From positions 24,397,488 through 24,461,487 of the forward strand of contig CM046837.1 of assembly GCA_025618425.1 (NCBI GenBank): a stretch of DNA of 64,000 nucleotides. Reading direction: 5' to 3'. The position numbers and the translations under genes are program-made. Below, piece after piece: positions 20,833 through 30,613 of the stretch. Under the pieces are notes generated by a model, which was given only the letters and a program-made list of their open reading frames with translations, did no database searches and was not told the DNA's origin. Position 1 is the first letter of the stretch; each line of letters begins with the position of its first letter. Source of the stretch: Heliocidaris tuberculata. Lineage: Eukaryota; Echinodermata; Echinoidea; Camarodonta; Echinometridae.

Positions 20833-21142
20833 ATGGAAATCGAACAGTTACAGTTGTGGGCTAGGTGGTTAGAGCTCCAGAGAAACAGGGTAATGGCTGT
20901 GGTTCAGCTCGAAGAGGAAGAAGTCGCAAGAGGACGCGTAGACAGCAACGGCGCAGGGAAATCTTGGTGAGCCAGTGGTTGACTCGGAGACCGCTCTTTG
21001 GACAATTTGAACAGCTGGTGAAAGAGCTCAATAGGGAGGACCCAAAAGGGTTTTAAAATTTCCTGAGAGTGGACGCCGACATGTTTGGGGAGCTTCTTGA
21101 CCGCATATCGCCTCGAATAAAGAAGCAGGACACTAACTTCAG
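20833..21142 (+). pseudogene. Harbinger transposase, exon 1 (broken)
   Basis: Encodes the N-terminal part of a HARBI1-like DDE transposase. A start MEIEQLQLWARWLEL is followed by a basic stretch in another frame (RSRKRTRRQQRRRE) and then RRPLFGQFEQLVKELNRED, and after an in-frame TAA, NFLRVDADMFGELLDRISPR and IKKQDTNF. The RRPLFGQ-LL-EL-ED and MFxELLxRIxPRIxKKDTNF wording is characteristic of animal Harbinger transposases. One frameshift and one nonsense codon make it a pseudogene. It ends at a GT donor (21143) whose phase fits the acceptor at 22030. Confidence 0.85.
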
Positions 21143-22030
21143 TTAATTACACCTTTCTAAAACCATGATGAAATAGTCGTAATATATCAAATCACTTTCT
21201 TACAAATATAAATCTTGTAAATACTCATTTTGTAATTCTCTGGTAATTACCACAGGAAAGTACTACAGGATATGTCCTGTATTATTTTGGGACGTTACTA
21301 CAGACTCGCTATGTCGAAAGTATAATATAGTATCACACACTGGTAATCACAGGACAGTGCCACAGACCCAGGGAATACTTACCACCAGAAGGTATCTCAT
21401 GGCTACCACAGGACTACATGCTCTTTCCAAGTCATTGCACTATAAGTCTTACTATCATGTGGTAATTACAAACGAGTCTGTACTGGTGTTCTGTACAGTA
21501 ATTGTCTTGATATTGCCCGTTCTCTGGCATTTACCATCCATTTTTATGCATGAGGCGTCATATGAAAGGGAACATACTGAAATTTTATGTGATGCTATTC
21601 TTGTTTTAAACTGATCACGCTTATATCTCTGAAAACTAAAAAGTTGAAATTCGCGCGTGCTAATTTAATTTTGGTAACACATCTTTCCTTTGTTTTGATT
21701 CATTCATGCGGGATTAATGAATAATAAGTTGTACATCATGAAAGCGAGAAGAATAACTTTTCGTCCAGGTATATCTCATCAAGGAATTTGTTCATAATAT
21801 GCACTGTATAGTATGTTCTAACAGTTCTGACAGTACAAAATGATGGAGCAATTATGGCAGAAAGTGTATGGTTTTATGTTTTATTGATGCGGTATTGGAA
21901 TACACCACTGGAGAACCACAGAGGCCAATTAGAAGAGGCAATTTCTATGCCTATATATACCATGAAAGATGTACCACATCATGACGGTTTTGTAAGGGCA
22001 ATTAACATTCAAATACTTTCTTAATTTTAG
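21143..22030 (+). other. Intron of the Harbinger transposase gene
   Basis: Begins GTTAAT and ends TTAATTTTAG. Joining the two sides completes an Arg codon between DTNF and EVLQPGLKL, as expected for the family. The intron holds CCACAGGA-type motifs repeated about six times (21253-21410), otherwise AT-rich sequence. Confidence 0.7.
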
Positions 22031-22108
22031 GGAAGTCCTGCAACCTGGATTGAAGTTGGCCGTCTCCATTCGTCATCTTGCAACTTGATATGCAGACCTG
22101 ATGTACCT
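22031..22108 (+). pseudogene. Harbinger transposase, exon 2 first part (interrupted)
   Basis: Reads EVLQPGLKLAVSIRHLAT, a stop, then YADLMY, matching the conserved PGLKLAVTLRHLAT...Y stretch of Harbinger transposases. The reading is cut near 22108 by LINE sequence and resumes near 25855 with RVGKNTISKLVPEV. The TGA in place of the usual Gly codon may reflect a small deletion. Confidence 0.8.
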
Positions 22109-22264
22109 TTTTATATTAACTATTGAATTACTTGTAAACGTTATAAGAAATGATATAGGTGTTAAGGGTTTTTCATTTGCTCAGAATGAAGTTAAACAAG
22201 TGCTATACGCTGATGATGTAACAATTTTCGTACAAGATTCAGTCCTTAGAATATTAGAGTAATT
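22094..22264 (+). pseudogene. L1/Tx1-type LINE reverse transcriptase fragment
   Basis: A 56-codon open stretch reads LFILTIELLVNVIRNDIGVK and then QVLYADDVTIFVQD before TAA. This is the RT segment around the YxDD catalytic box in L1/Tx1-clade elements (usual wording SPYLFIL-IE-LA--IR-...-YADD-TLFL-D). Only this piece is present, in plus orientation, opposite to the L2/CR1-like LINE beside it. It is a severely truncated relic or part of a template-switched insertion. A related fragment lies at the right edge of the window. Confidence 0.75.
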
Positions 22265-22507
22265 CCAGATTGGGTGCGCATAGTTCAATATTACGTTTTT
22301 TTTTTTTGTTTGTTTTTGTTGTTGTTGCTGTTTTTTTTTTTTGGTGCTGTTTTTTTTAAAAGCATGTACATGTATTATACAATTATTAATCTTATTATGT
22401 TATTGCGTAATCTTTACAGTGCAAGTATGTTATACTGTTGAAAATTATTTGTAATATTTTATTTCATTATGTAGTATTTTATGATACATGTACGATTTGT
22501 TTGTGAA
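22265..22507. other. T-rich spacer inside the Harbinger element
   Basis: Two long T-rich tracts (22297-22312 and 22330-22344) with TTGTTGTTGC between them, then AT-rich sequence containing ATACATGTACG. No coding. Could be the A-rich tail of a minus-strand insertion. Confidence 0.4.
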
Positions 22508-25500
22508 TATTCAATTCAATTCAATTCAATTCACATTTATTAGGCAAAATAAAATCACATTTTGTTTAAAAAAACAAATACAATGATAAAAGATATGCCA
22601 GGATTGCTAAAAAAGTTAAAAACTTGTAAAAAAGCAACCCCTTATTACAATACAAAAATTACAAAACAATAGAACAATAGAAATGATAAATACACATAAA
22701 AATATACATAAATACACATAGAACAAATAATATAACCAAAAATTCAAACAAATAAAACAATTGATGTGGTGACAAAATGCGTATAAAATATATAAAATTG
22801 CACTGAGTCAGGCATGATAAGTGGCAAGTATAGATCTTTTTACATCTCTTTTAAAAATATTGAACCTTCTTTCACCCTTTAAATTATGTTGTAATGAATT
22901 CCATTTGAGTGGCCCTTGATATCTGATAGATTTATTAATCAAAAAAGCGTTCGTGAATTTTGGTAAATGGTAGTCATCTTTTCGCCTGGTATTGAGTGAA
23001 TGTATATCTGAGTTGAAACGGAAACTGTCAAAGAATGTGATTGGTAACATATTATTTTTGAATTTGAACATGAAAAGCAATGTATTTTGGAGAAGAATAT
23101 CTGGTAATTTAAGCAATTTCAAGGAATAAAAAAGTGCAGAAGTGTGCGCTCTAAAGGGAGCGCCACAACACAACCTTACAGCTCGTTTTTGAAGAGTAAA
23201 AAGAGGTTTCAACAATTTATCAAACGTTCTTCCCCAGACTAAATTACAATACAAAAGGTACGGATATACAAGTGAATGATACAGTGTAAGCATGGATTCA
23301 AAAGGAAGAACACTCTTTAGTTTACTCATGACTCCAATATTAGTGCGAATCTTCTTAGAAATCAATTCAATGTGTTTTTCCCACGTGAGCTTGTTGTCAA
23401 TAACAACTCCTAAAAAGTTTGCAAATTCCACTTGATCAATAATGTTACCATCTAAATTCAGAGTAGCCTCTTCCATTCTGTCAATATTTTTTCTCCTAAA
23501 GTTAAATAACATAAATTTTGTTTTGGTTTGATTAATTTTAAGTTTGTTTGCAGAAAACCAATTTGCAACCTTTTGGAGTTCAATATTAGCTTCAAAAATT
23601 AAATCATCCAAATTTTTACCAGAATAAAATATGTTCGTGTCATCGGCATACAAAACATAGTGCAATTTCCTTGAGGATTTAACTACATCATTTACAAAAA
23701 GCAAAAATAATAGCGGGCCTAAGATGCTGCCCTGAGGAACGCCCTTCTCGATGGGTAACAATTCAGAATCAGTTTCCTTGTATTTTACAAACTGAGTTCT
23801 ATTCAACAAATAACTTTGAAACCATTCTAAAGGAATGCCCCGGATTCCATAAAAGTCTAGCTTTTTCAGTAATAATTGGTGATCCAAACAGTCAAATGCT
23901 TTACTAAGATCTACATACACCCCTAAAGCTATTTCATTCTTTTCATGAAGTTTGTACAAAAGTTCGGAGGCAAAAAGTAAAGCTGTTTCAGTTGAAAAAC
24001 ATTTCCTAAATCCAAACTGTTCAGGAATAATAATAGAATATTTTTGTAGAAAGGAATATAAACGATTGTACATTAGTCTTTCTAAGATCTTTGAAAAATT
24101 GGATAACAGTGATATCGGGCGATAATTAGATACATCGTGAGAATCACCTTTTTTAAAAACTGGTATGACTTTTGAAACCTTCATTGAATCTGGAAAAATT
24201 CCCGCCGCGAATGACAAATTAAATACATGTGATAAAGGTTCAACAATAAAAAAGATAATTTTCTTTATGACAAACGATGAAATATTATCAACTCCACATG
24301 AGTGTTTATTTTTCAGGGAAAAAGCTATTTTCAAAATCTCATTTCCATCTGTTGGTGAAAGAAAAAAAGAATGGGTTGCTCTTGTTTTTAAATAGTCACA
24401 AAAAGAAGCACCACACTGTGTACTGTCAAAACAACCAGCCTTAACAAAAAAGGAGTTGAATGTATTAGCAATTTCTTTGGGCTTGGTAAGCCTTTCACCG
24501 TCTTTACGAAAAAATGAAGGTAACTTCGATTTATCCTTACCAAGTAGGTTGTTCAAAATTTTCCAAGTGTTCTTTAAATCATGGCGATTGGATTCAAGCT
24601 TTTCAGCAAAGTAATTCTTTTTAGAGACTCGTATTATGTGATTGAGCCTATTCCTAAAAGACGTGTATCTTTTCTTCATGGAGAGGGTTTTCCTTTTTAA
24701 ATACTTTCTATACATACGTTCCTTCGTACCAATAGACTTAATGATCCCTTTCGTAATCCAGGGCTTTCTTGATGCTCTACGTTTATCCATTCCAGATATT
24801 GTTTTCGAATGCTTTACAATCATCTCCTTTAAATCCTTGATAAAGATATCATAGGCAACATTGACATCGGATTCGTTTTTTATAATGGACCAGTCATGCA
24901 ATGCTAAATCAGCACACAATGAATCAAAATCTACTTGTGTTTTAGCTTGACTCACATTGAGTCTATTAAAATGGGTGTGGTAATTTGGTGGTAAACAGTT
25001 TGTTACTTGAAAAATTGGAAAATGGTCAGAAAGGTCTGAATACAAAATACCTGGCAGGATTGACTTATTCAAAACATTCGTAAAGATGTTATCAATGCAA
25101 GTAGATGAGCGAATCGTTACTCGAGTGGGTTTTAAGATTAATGGAACAAAAGATGAGGAGTACATTGTATCGATGAATGCACTAGTATCAGAATGAACAG
25201 CATTATTAAGTAAGTCGAAGTTAAAGTCCCCAGCAATGTAACAATGTTTATTCTCTTTCACAATTTTGCAAAGACATTCATCAAGGTGGTCATTGAACTC
25301 TGCACCACAAGTATCAGGAGACTTGTATACAGTTCCAACAATCACGTTCTTCCCGCCTTCCTGGACAATTTCAATAAAAACAGTGTCTATTGATGAAGTA
25401 CAAAAATCTAAATCGGGCCTTGGCTTGAAGGTGATATTCTCCCTGACATACATACATACACCCCCTCCTACACGACCTGTTCTATGTTTTTGAATAAGTT

Positions 25501-25850
25501 TGTAATTTGGCAAATTATAGAATGAATGCGGTTCTTCCTTAAACCAAGTTTCTGTAAATGCATAAATTGTAAAATCGTGTTGGAGGGTGTGTATATAATC
25601 TTGAACAAGTGAAAACTTAGATATGAGACTTCTAACATTCAAGTGAAACAATGAAAACTGAGATTCTAATCCTTTACTACTCATTTTAGCATTGAAAGTG
25701 TCATTGAAATAGTATTTACAATCGGAAATTTGGTCCTCTAACTGGGAACATTCGACTTCATTCATTGAAAACACATCGAAATGTAAATTATCATATCTTC
25801 TATTATAAAATTGAATTTTATAAAAATAAATTTTGTTTCAAAACAAAAAA
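22508..25850 (-). mobile_element. L2/CR1-like non-LTR retrotransposon, full coding
   Basis: Minus-strand element whose 3' end is a run of the 5-base unit TGAAT/GAATT (22508-22532), as in many L2/CR1 elements, instead of poly-A. It carries one long intact ORF (22808-25765) and only about 85 bases ahead of it, so the 5' UTR and any ORF1 are missing or the copy is 5'-truncated. It lies within the second coding exon of the Harbinger transposase, so it is younger than that element. A clean target duplication was not found. Confidence 0.85.
22808..25765 (-). CDS. LINE ORF2: endonuclease plus reverse transcriptase, intact
   Basis: An uninterrupted 985-codon frame from the first in-frame ATG. It encodes an enzyme that nicks target DNA and copies its own RNA there (target-primed reverse transcription). 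Residues about 35-250 form an AP-like (EEP) endonuclease: HLNVRSL, FTETWF, GTVYKSP, YIAGDFNFDLL, CIDNIFTN and SDLSDHFPIF. Residues about 525-800 form the RT: KVIPVFKKGDS, NYRPISLLSNFSKILE, FGFRKCFSTETA, VYVDLSKAFDCLDH, GVPQGSILGPLLFLLFVND and the catalytic YADDT. The C-terminal region (SLVYPYLLYCNLVWG, LQKRAVRL) is typical of L2/CR1-group proteins. Catalytic residues are all present. Codon-for-codon integrity suggests a recent, possibly active insertion. Confidence 0.93.
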   Translation of the reverse strand: MNEVECSQLEDQISDCKYYFNDTFNAKMSSKGLESQFSLFHLNVRSLISKFSLVQDYIHTLQHDFTIYAFTETWFKEEPHSFYNLPNYKLIQKHRTGRVGGGVCMYVRENITFKPRPDLDFCTSSIDTVFIEIVQEGGKNVIVGTVYKSPDTCGAEFNDHLDECLCKIVKENKHCYIAGDFNFDLLNNAVHSDTSAFIDTMYSSSFVPLILKPTRVTIRSSTCIDNIFTNVLNKSILPGILYSDLSDHFPIFQVTNCLPPNYHTHFNRLNVSQAKTQVDFDSLCADLALHDWSIIKNESDVNVAYDIFIKDLKEMIVKHSKTISGMDKRRASRKPWITKGIIKSIGTKERMYRKYLKRKTLSMKKRYTSFRNRLNHIIRVSKKNYFAEKLESNRHDLKNTWKILNNLLGKDKSKLPSFFRKDGERLTKPKEIANTFNSFFVKAGCFDSTQCGASFCDYLKTRATHSFFLSPTDGNEILKIAFSLKNKHSCGVDNISSFVIKKIIFFIVEPLSHVFNLSFAAGIFPDSMKVSKVIPVFKKGDSHDVSNYRPISLLSNFSKILERLMYNRLYSFLQKYSIIIPEQFGFRKCFSTETALLFASELLYKLHEKNEIALGVYVDLSKAFDCLDHQLLLKKLDFYGIRGIPLEWFQSYLLNRTQFVKYKETDSELLPIEKGVPQGSILGPLLFLLFVNDVVKSSRKLHYVLYADDTNIFYSGKNLDDLIFEANIELQKVANWFSANKLKINQTKTKFMLFNFRRKNIDRMEEATLNLDGNIIDQVEFANFLGVVIDNKLTWEKHIELISKKIRTNIGVMSKLKSVLPFESMLTLYHSLVYPYLLYCNLVWGRTFDKLLKPLFTLQKRAVRLCCGAPFRAHTSALFYSLKLLKLPDILLQNTLLFMFKFKNNMLPITFFDSFRFNSDIHSLNTRRKDDYHLPKFTNAFLINKSIRYQGPLKWNSLQHNLKGERRFNIFKRDVKRSILATYHA

Positions 25851-25854
25851 AAAA

Positions 25855-25966
25855 GTTGCGAGTGGGAAAAAATACCATCAGCAAGCTCGTCCCAGAAGTA
25901 TTGGAAGCTTTGATACAGGAGTATTCTGAAGAGGTTCTGCCAGCCATCGTCACCCCTAAGCAGTAG
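25855..25966 (+). pseudogene. Harbinger transposase, exon 2 second part
   Basis: Reads RVGKNTISKLVPEVLEALIQ, then EYSEEVLPAIVTPKQ and TAG. This is the helix-turn-helix-like FRVxxNTISxxVPEVCxAI...TPEEW stretch of Harbinger transposases. It directly continues the reading lost at 22108. After the stop, the subterminal motif array begins at once, so the DDE catalytic domain has been deleted. Confidence 0.8.
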
Positions 25967-26452
25967 CAGGAAATTGCCAGCGAAAGATCGAGTGCGGTCG
26001 AGAAGTGCTCGGGATGTGATCGAGAAGCAGTCGAGAAGTGAGCGAGTTCGGTCGAGCAACTGTTTAGGGCAGACATGTATCGATCGTGAAGCGGTTGAGT
26101 TGTTGATCGAGTTGATCGGGAACCAATCGTGTAGAAGTTGTGTATAAATCGAGATGATCGGGTAGTGATCGGCGGAAAAAATCCACCCCGACCAAACTAG
26201 ACCTCTATACGACCGATTCCCGATCAGCTCGACCTCTACTCGATCAATACACGATCGCTGTACGATCGCTTGCCTTCTCGACCCCTACACGATATTTTTT
26301 GACATGCCAAAAATTGTCGTGTAGGAAGCCAGATCGATACCGATCAAGGTAGACCGACCCTGATCGCCCTTCCCGACCGAGCCCGACCAGGCCAAAATAG
26401 CTTGATCGGGCTTGGTCGGGTTGGTTTGATCGGCAGTGGGAACCCACCATTA

Positions 26453-26630
26453 TGAAGACCGCACGACCATGCATGGTTTTCGGGCACTTATGAAGACCGT
26501 AAGACCATGTATGGTTTTCTGACACTTATGAAGACCGCACGACCATGTATGGTTTTCTAACTTATGAAGACCGCACGACCATGTATGGTTTTCTGACTTT
26601 TGGAGTGCGAAGACCATGCATGGTTTTTAT
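26453..26630 (+). repeat. GAAGACCGCACGACCATG minisatellite, right block
   Basis: Units of about 36-44 bases such as ACTTATGAAGACCGCACGAC followed by CATGTATGGTTTTCTG occur five times. They share the ACCGCACGACCATG core with 20235-20415 but differ in the rest of the unit, so the original array had mixed units or has diverged. Confidence 0.8.
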
Positions 26631-26717
26631 TTCTTGCTCGTCAATACTTCTCATCCATTCACGTCACAAGAGATTTAAACGAAAGAACAAGGAACTTTAC
26701 TTATTCTTTGCTCACGT

Positions 26718-28670
26718 ACGTATGCGCACCGCTGGCATTAGCAGGGCGCGGCCATTTTGTGACCTAATTTTCACTTTTTCGCGCGTGGGCACGTTCTTCT
26801 CGTCTTTTCATCTTATGCATATTCATTTCTCCCTGTCCAGCTGAAAATTGAGGTTTTCAATCGTACTCCTAGATTCAGTAAATCAAGCTCATTCCAAACA
26901 TATATAATTTGCCATTATTTAATGTCATTAAAATACAAAAAAAATTGCTTAAAAATAACCTTATTTGTCATATAATCGATTCATAAAATCATGGTTTAAT
27001 TTTGGTTTCCATGGTGATTTTTCTACGGTTTTCCAGGTATCAACATACATTTATTTTGATTGTTTATCATCCACTCTTCAAATTGTTCATTTGGTGTTAC
27101 AAGTCTCATTCGCTAGTTTTTTTGTTATTAGCCCCCGAAGTCGAGGTAGTTTCACCAACTTTCCTCTTTAATTCGACCTTCATTCGGAAATTCGTCGAAA
27201 ATTACGCAATACGGATCGAAATTGCAGTGTGTGAGGTGAAATTTCATGTTTTGGGATATTGTTAACGGTTTAATAACAATGTTATGTCGATTTGACTTTA
27301 TTTCGGTGGATTTCGATGAGTTTGAAATCACAGCAAAAGCAGCAATCCCCCTTTTCTATCGAGACGTGGATTAGCCGTACGCCGCCTGCATTGGGGTAGC
27401 AGAAGTCCAATTTCCCATATCGAGCGCTGCGTTCCATGCAGGATTCCGAGTCATGAACAATAAACAAGCATCAACCTCGGAAAAAAATTCCCACTAAAAT
27501 CCCATTTAAATTAGTTATGACATTAATTATCCAAGTTTCATGTCATGGAAATGTAATGATTCGATTTTTGAAATGGGTTCGATCTAAAACTCCTAAAATT
27601 ATGAGAAATAAGTTGATTTGTGGCAACCTCGGATGATTTTGACCGTGTTTTTGTCAGAGCAGTGCATTATGTATGGGGCAGTGGGACGGGGCACATTTTT
27701 GGATACAAGTAGCTTGAAATTTCCTTTTTTCTCAAAATCAAACCAATGCATCACCTGAAACATATACAAAATCGAATTCTTACATTTTAAAGAATCTGAA
27801 TATGGAGGAATCATCATGTAACTCATTTAAATGGAATTTTAGTATAAATTTATATCCGAGGTTGATGCTTGTTTATTGTCCATGACTCGGAATTCTGCAT
27901 GAAACGCAGCGCTCGCTACGGGAAATTGGACTTCTGCTACCCCAATGTAGGCGGCGTACGGCTTATCCACGTCTCGTTAGAAATGGGGGATTGCTGCTTT
28001 TGCTGTGATTTCAAACTCATTAAATTCCACCTAAATAAAGTCAAATCGACGTAACATTGTTATCAAACCGTTAAAAATATCCCAAAACATGAAATATAAC
28101 CTCACATACTGCTATTTGGATCCGTATTGCGTAATTTTCGACGAATTTCCGGATGAAGGTCAAAATAAAGAGGAAAGTTGATGAAACTACCTCGACTTTG
28201 GGGGTTAATAACAAAAAAACTAGCGAATGAGACTTGTAACACCAAATGAACAATTTGAAGAGTGGATGATAAACAATCAAAATAAATGTATGTTGATACC
28301 TGGAAAACCGTAGAAAAATCACCATGGAAACCAAAATTAAACCATGATTTTATGAATCGATTATAAGATAAATAAGCTTATTTTAATGCCAATTTTCTTG
28401 TATTTTAATGACATTAAATTATAGCAAATTATATATGTTTGGAACGAGCTTGATTTACTGAATCTAGAAGTACGATTAAAAACCCCAATTTTCATTCGAC
28501 AGCTGGACGGGGAAGAAATGAATATGCATAAGATGAGAAGACGAGAAGAACGTACCCACGCGCGAAAAGGTGAAATTTAGGCACTGATCTCTATGGAAAT
28601 GTCACAAAATGGCCGCGCGCTGCTAATTTCCACAAAGTACGTGCGTTTTTGAAGCGGTGCGCATACGCGA
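26718..28670. mobile_element. 1.95-kb foldback element, arms about 760-815 bp
   Basis: The left arm (26718-27480) and right arm (27856-28670) are inverted copies, about 90% identical by eye. Landmarks: GTATGCGCACCGC, GCGGCCATTTTGTGAC, TTCGCGCGTGGG, GTTGATACCTGGAAAACCGT and ATGCTTGTTTATTG in both. Each arm therefore shows the same two small ORFs (MVSMVIFLRFSRYQHTFILI and MFIVHDSE), which look like by-products of the duplication, not genes. The loop (27481-27855) is AT-rich and unrecognised. Long arms with a short unique centre are typical of foldback DNA transposons; no transposase and no clear target duplication. Confidence 0.85.
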
Positions 28671-28944
28671 TCACCAATTGGTCTTCTAACACAGCAGGTA
28701 TACAATTCAGATCAGCCCAAAGTTTCCGTCTAGTTTTACCAAAGAGTATAAATACGAAGAGTGCTCAGTCCCGAAATAAAGCACGCGTATATATTGTGGT
28801 AAATGTCGATCGGCCCAGAGAGAAAGGTTATAGTCTTTATCAAGATGTTTGTATTTATTATTTTCTTTTTTTTTCATTTTGTTTTGGTACATCGCTTTTT
28901 TTAAAGCCATATAGGTATAATAATTGATATTGTCCCTTCAAATA
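28671..28944. other. No gene recognised
   Basis: A/T-rich spacer between two mobile elements; contains a T-rich tract near 28860-28880. Nothing supported. Confidence 0.5.
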
Positions 28945-29228
28945 CAGTGCCGTCGCCAGCTTTTTTCAAGGGGGGGGGGTGCCTTTTGGAAAAAAAAAAG
29001 AAAACTTACCAACTCCAATGTCAGGCAGTGGTGCTGGTGGCGCAGATATGAGCTGTTCGACACTACACAATAAGAACATGTCGCCCTTTTCAAAAGACAC
29101 CCCCCCCCCCCCACCCGGCGACGCCCCCCCCCCAAAAAAAAAAAAAATCCTTTTTTTTTTTTTTTTTTTGGTCTGGAGGGGGGTGCGTTCGCACCCTCCG
29201 CACCCCCCCCCCCCTGGCGACGCCCATG
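28945..29228. mobile_element. MITE family with 5-base duplication, copy 1 (284 bp)
   Basis: Starts CAGTGCCGTCGCCAGCTTTT and ends CTGGCGACGCCCATG, bordered by AAATA on both sides (28940-28944 and 29229-29233). The interior shares AACTCCAATGTCAGGCAGTG and GAGCTGTTCGACACTACACA with the copy at 62664-63000. It is rich in C, G, A and T runs. ORFs through it are by-products. No transposase. Confidence 0.8.
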
Positions 29229-29233
29229 AAATA

Positions 29234-29645
29234 CAAACTTATGTCCCAAAACAGATAGGAATCAACTCTATCAACCAGGGAGGAGAGGGAGCTGGAGAGA
29301 TGTTTGTATTTTTGTATTTTTTAAAAAAATTTGCTGTGAAATTTCTATTGATATTTATGTTATGGGAGGGGGGGGGGGGGGGGGCTTGGTCCAAACATTT
29401 TCCCTAATGTTAAGCTCTGTATGAGCAAACACTGCGATATCTGACGGGAATGTCGAGAAAAGTAATTTAAAAAAAGTAATAATAATAAAATGCTATCTTT
29501 ATTTTTCTAAATCAGAATATTTCATTTCATATCATGATTATTGCAAATTAAAGGGATTATATAGACCTATAATGTAAATTTATTGGCCTTATTCTGTTAA
29601 AAGTCAAGACAGAAATGGCTTATATTAATATAAAGATTAATTAAG
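29234..29645. other. No gene; G-rich run
   Basis: Contains an 18-base G-only stretch near 29365-29384 and otherwise AT-rich sequence with TAATAATAA runs. No feature supported. Confidence 0.45.
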
Positions 29646-29926
29646 AGTGGCGTATCAAAGATTCTCCTATTATTATTGGTGGTGTGTCCATGAATGCACG
29701 TGCCCCTACTACGTGCTAGCCAAAACCAAATATGACATTTCTTAGTTACACATCGAATGAAAGGAAATCTGTGCCCCCCCCCCACCCCGGCACAGAAGAA
29801 ACATGAACATGTGACAAGTCCTTTTTTCCTTCCTTGTTCGAAAATTCAGAATAGAAGGCATCTGATATTTTGTTCGTCAGGCGTGAGCCCCCTCCCCTCC
29901 CCCTGCATTCCTGGATACGCCACCAA
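29646..29926. mobile_element. Possible MITE with GTGGCGTATC ends
   Basis: AGTGGCGTATCAAAG at the left faces CTGGATACGCCACC at the right, 280 bases apart, giving an inverted terminus of about 11 bases. C runs and CAAAACCAAATATGAC lie inside. Duplicated target bases are not clear, so this is tentative. Confidence 0.4.
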
Positions 29927-30402
29927 TATAAATAACTGACGTTGAGTTATTTTTGATATTCTGCTGTAGCAGTTTGAGACGGCAGGCGAAGAAAACAGTA
30001 TAGGGGATTGCTCCGAAGCCCTCACCAGCGCAATAGCTAGGGCCTAATGGCTACTAATTGTATGATGAAAAGGGGAAAAACGGCCTCCGTATTTTGAATT
30101 GAATTAACTACTAACCAACAATAGCAACTGACGATATAATTCATTTATTACAAGTCCTATTCTGTCTTACCCGCCCCCAGCTCTATCTCCCCCCCCCCTC
30201 ACAGGCTTTCATTTTCTCATACTCTCTTATTCTCTTATTCTCTCTTACAACCCATCTGTAAAAATGACTCCAATAGAAATGAGCACAAAATAATGATCTC
30301 TTATTGTTGTTGTTGTTGGTTTTTTTTTGTTCAGTCTTTACATTTAATGAGATCGACCGCCAACACTATGCAATCCCATTTTTCACATCCATGACAGAAT
30401 AG

Positions 30403-30567
30403 TAGGGGTGGATCCGGGGGGGGGGGGGGGGGTGAATCGGCTGCGGCCCCCTTTTTGATACCCAACTGGTATACCTTAAGCACACAATAAAAATATAATT
30501 GCCTCCTTCATTGTGTACTTTTCCGGCTCTGTACTCCCTCTTTTACAAAGTCCTGGATCCACCCCTG
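30403..30567. mobile_element. hAT-type MITE, family 1, inverted copy (165 bp)
   Basis: Ends TAGGGGTGGATCC and GGATCCACCCCTG, with GAATAG directly outside each end (30397-30402 and 30568-30573). The interior in reverse (GTACTTTTCCGGCTCTGTAC, TATACCTTAAG) is the family seen at 15573-15730. A G run of about 18 replaces part of the left end. Confidence 0.75.
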
Positions 30568-30613
30568 GAATAGGAATTACATTCTCTTGAACTACAAACT
30601 ATAGGCATACGCG

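Larger units (their letters stand above)
20419..26449 (+). mobile_element. PIF/Harbinger DNA transposon, 6.0 kb, with nested LINEs
   Basis: Both ends are TGGTGGGTTCCCACTGCCGA and its exact inverse, with about 50 bases of perfect terminal inverted repeat, and TTA is duplicated at both borders (20416-20418 and 26450-26452). Next to each end are 250-450 bases packed with CGATC, CGACC and TCGAC motifs, in one direction at the outer part and reversed further in. It holds a broken transposase gene in three parts on the plus strand (20833-21142, 22031-22108, 25855-25966). About 3.75 kb of LINE sequence sits inside the second coding exon, so the Harbinger part alone is about 2.3 kb. The catalytic DDE portion is missing altogether, so it could move only with help from another copy. 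Confidence 0.92.

Noticed and set aside
27002..28334. Two copies of an 87-codon ORF in opposite directions as a gene pair
   Set aside because: They are the same sequence in the two arms of a foldback element and have no domain.
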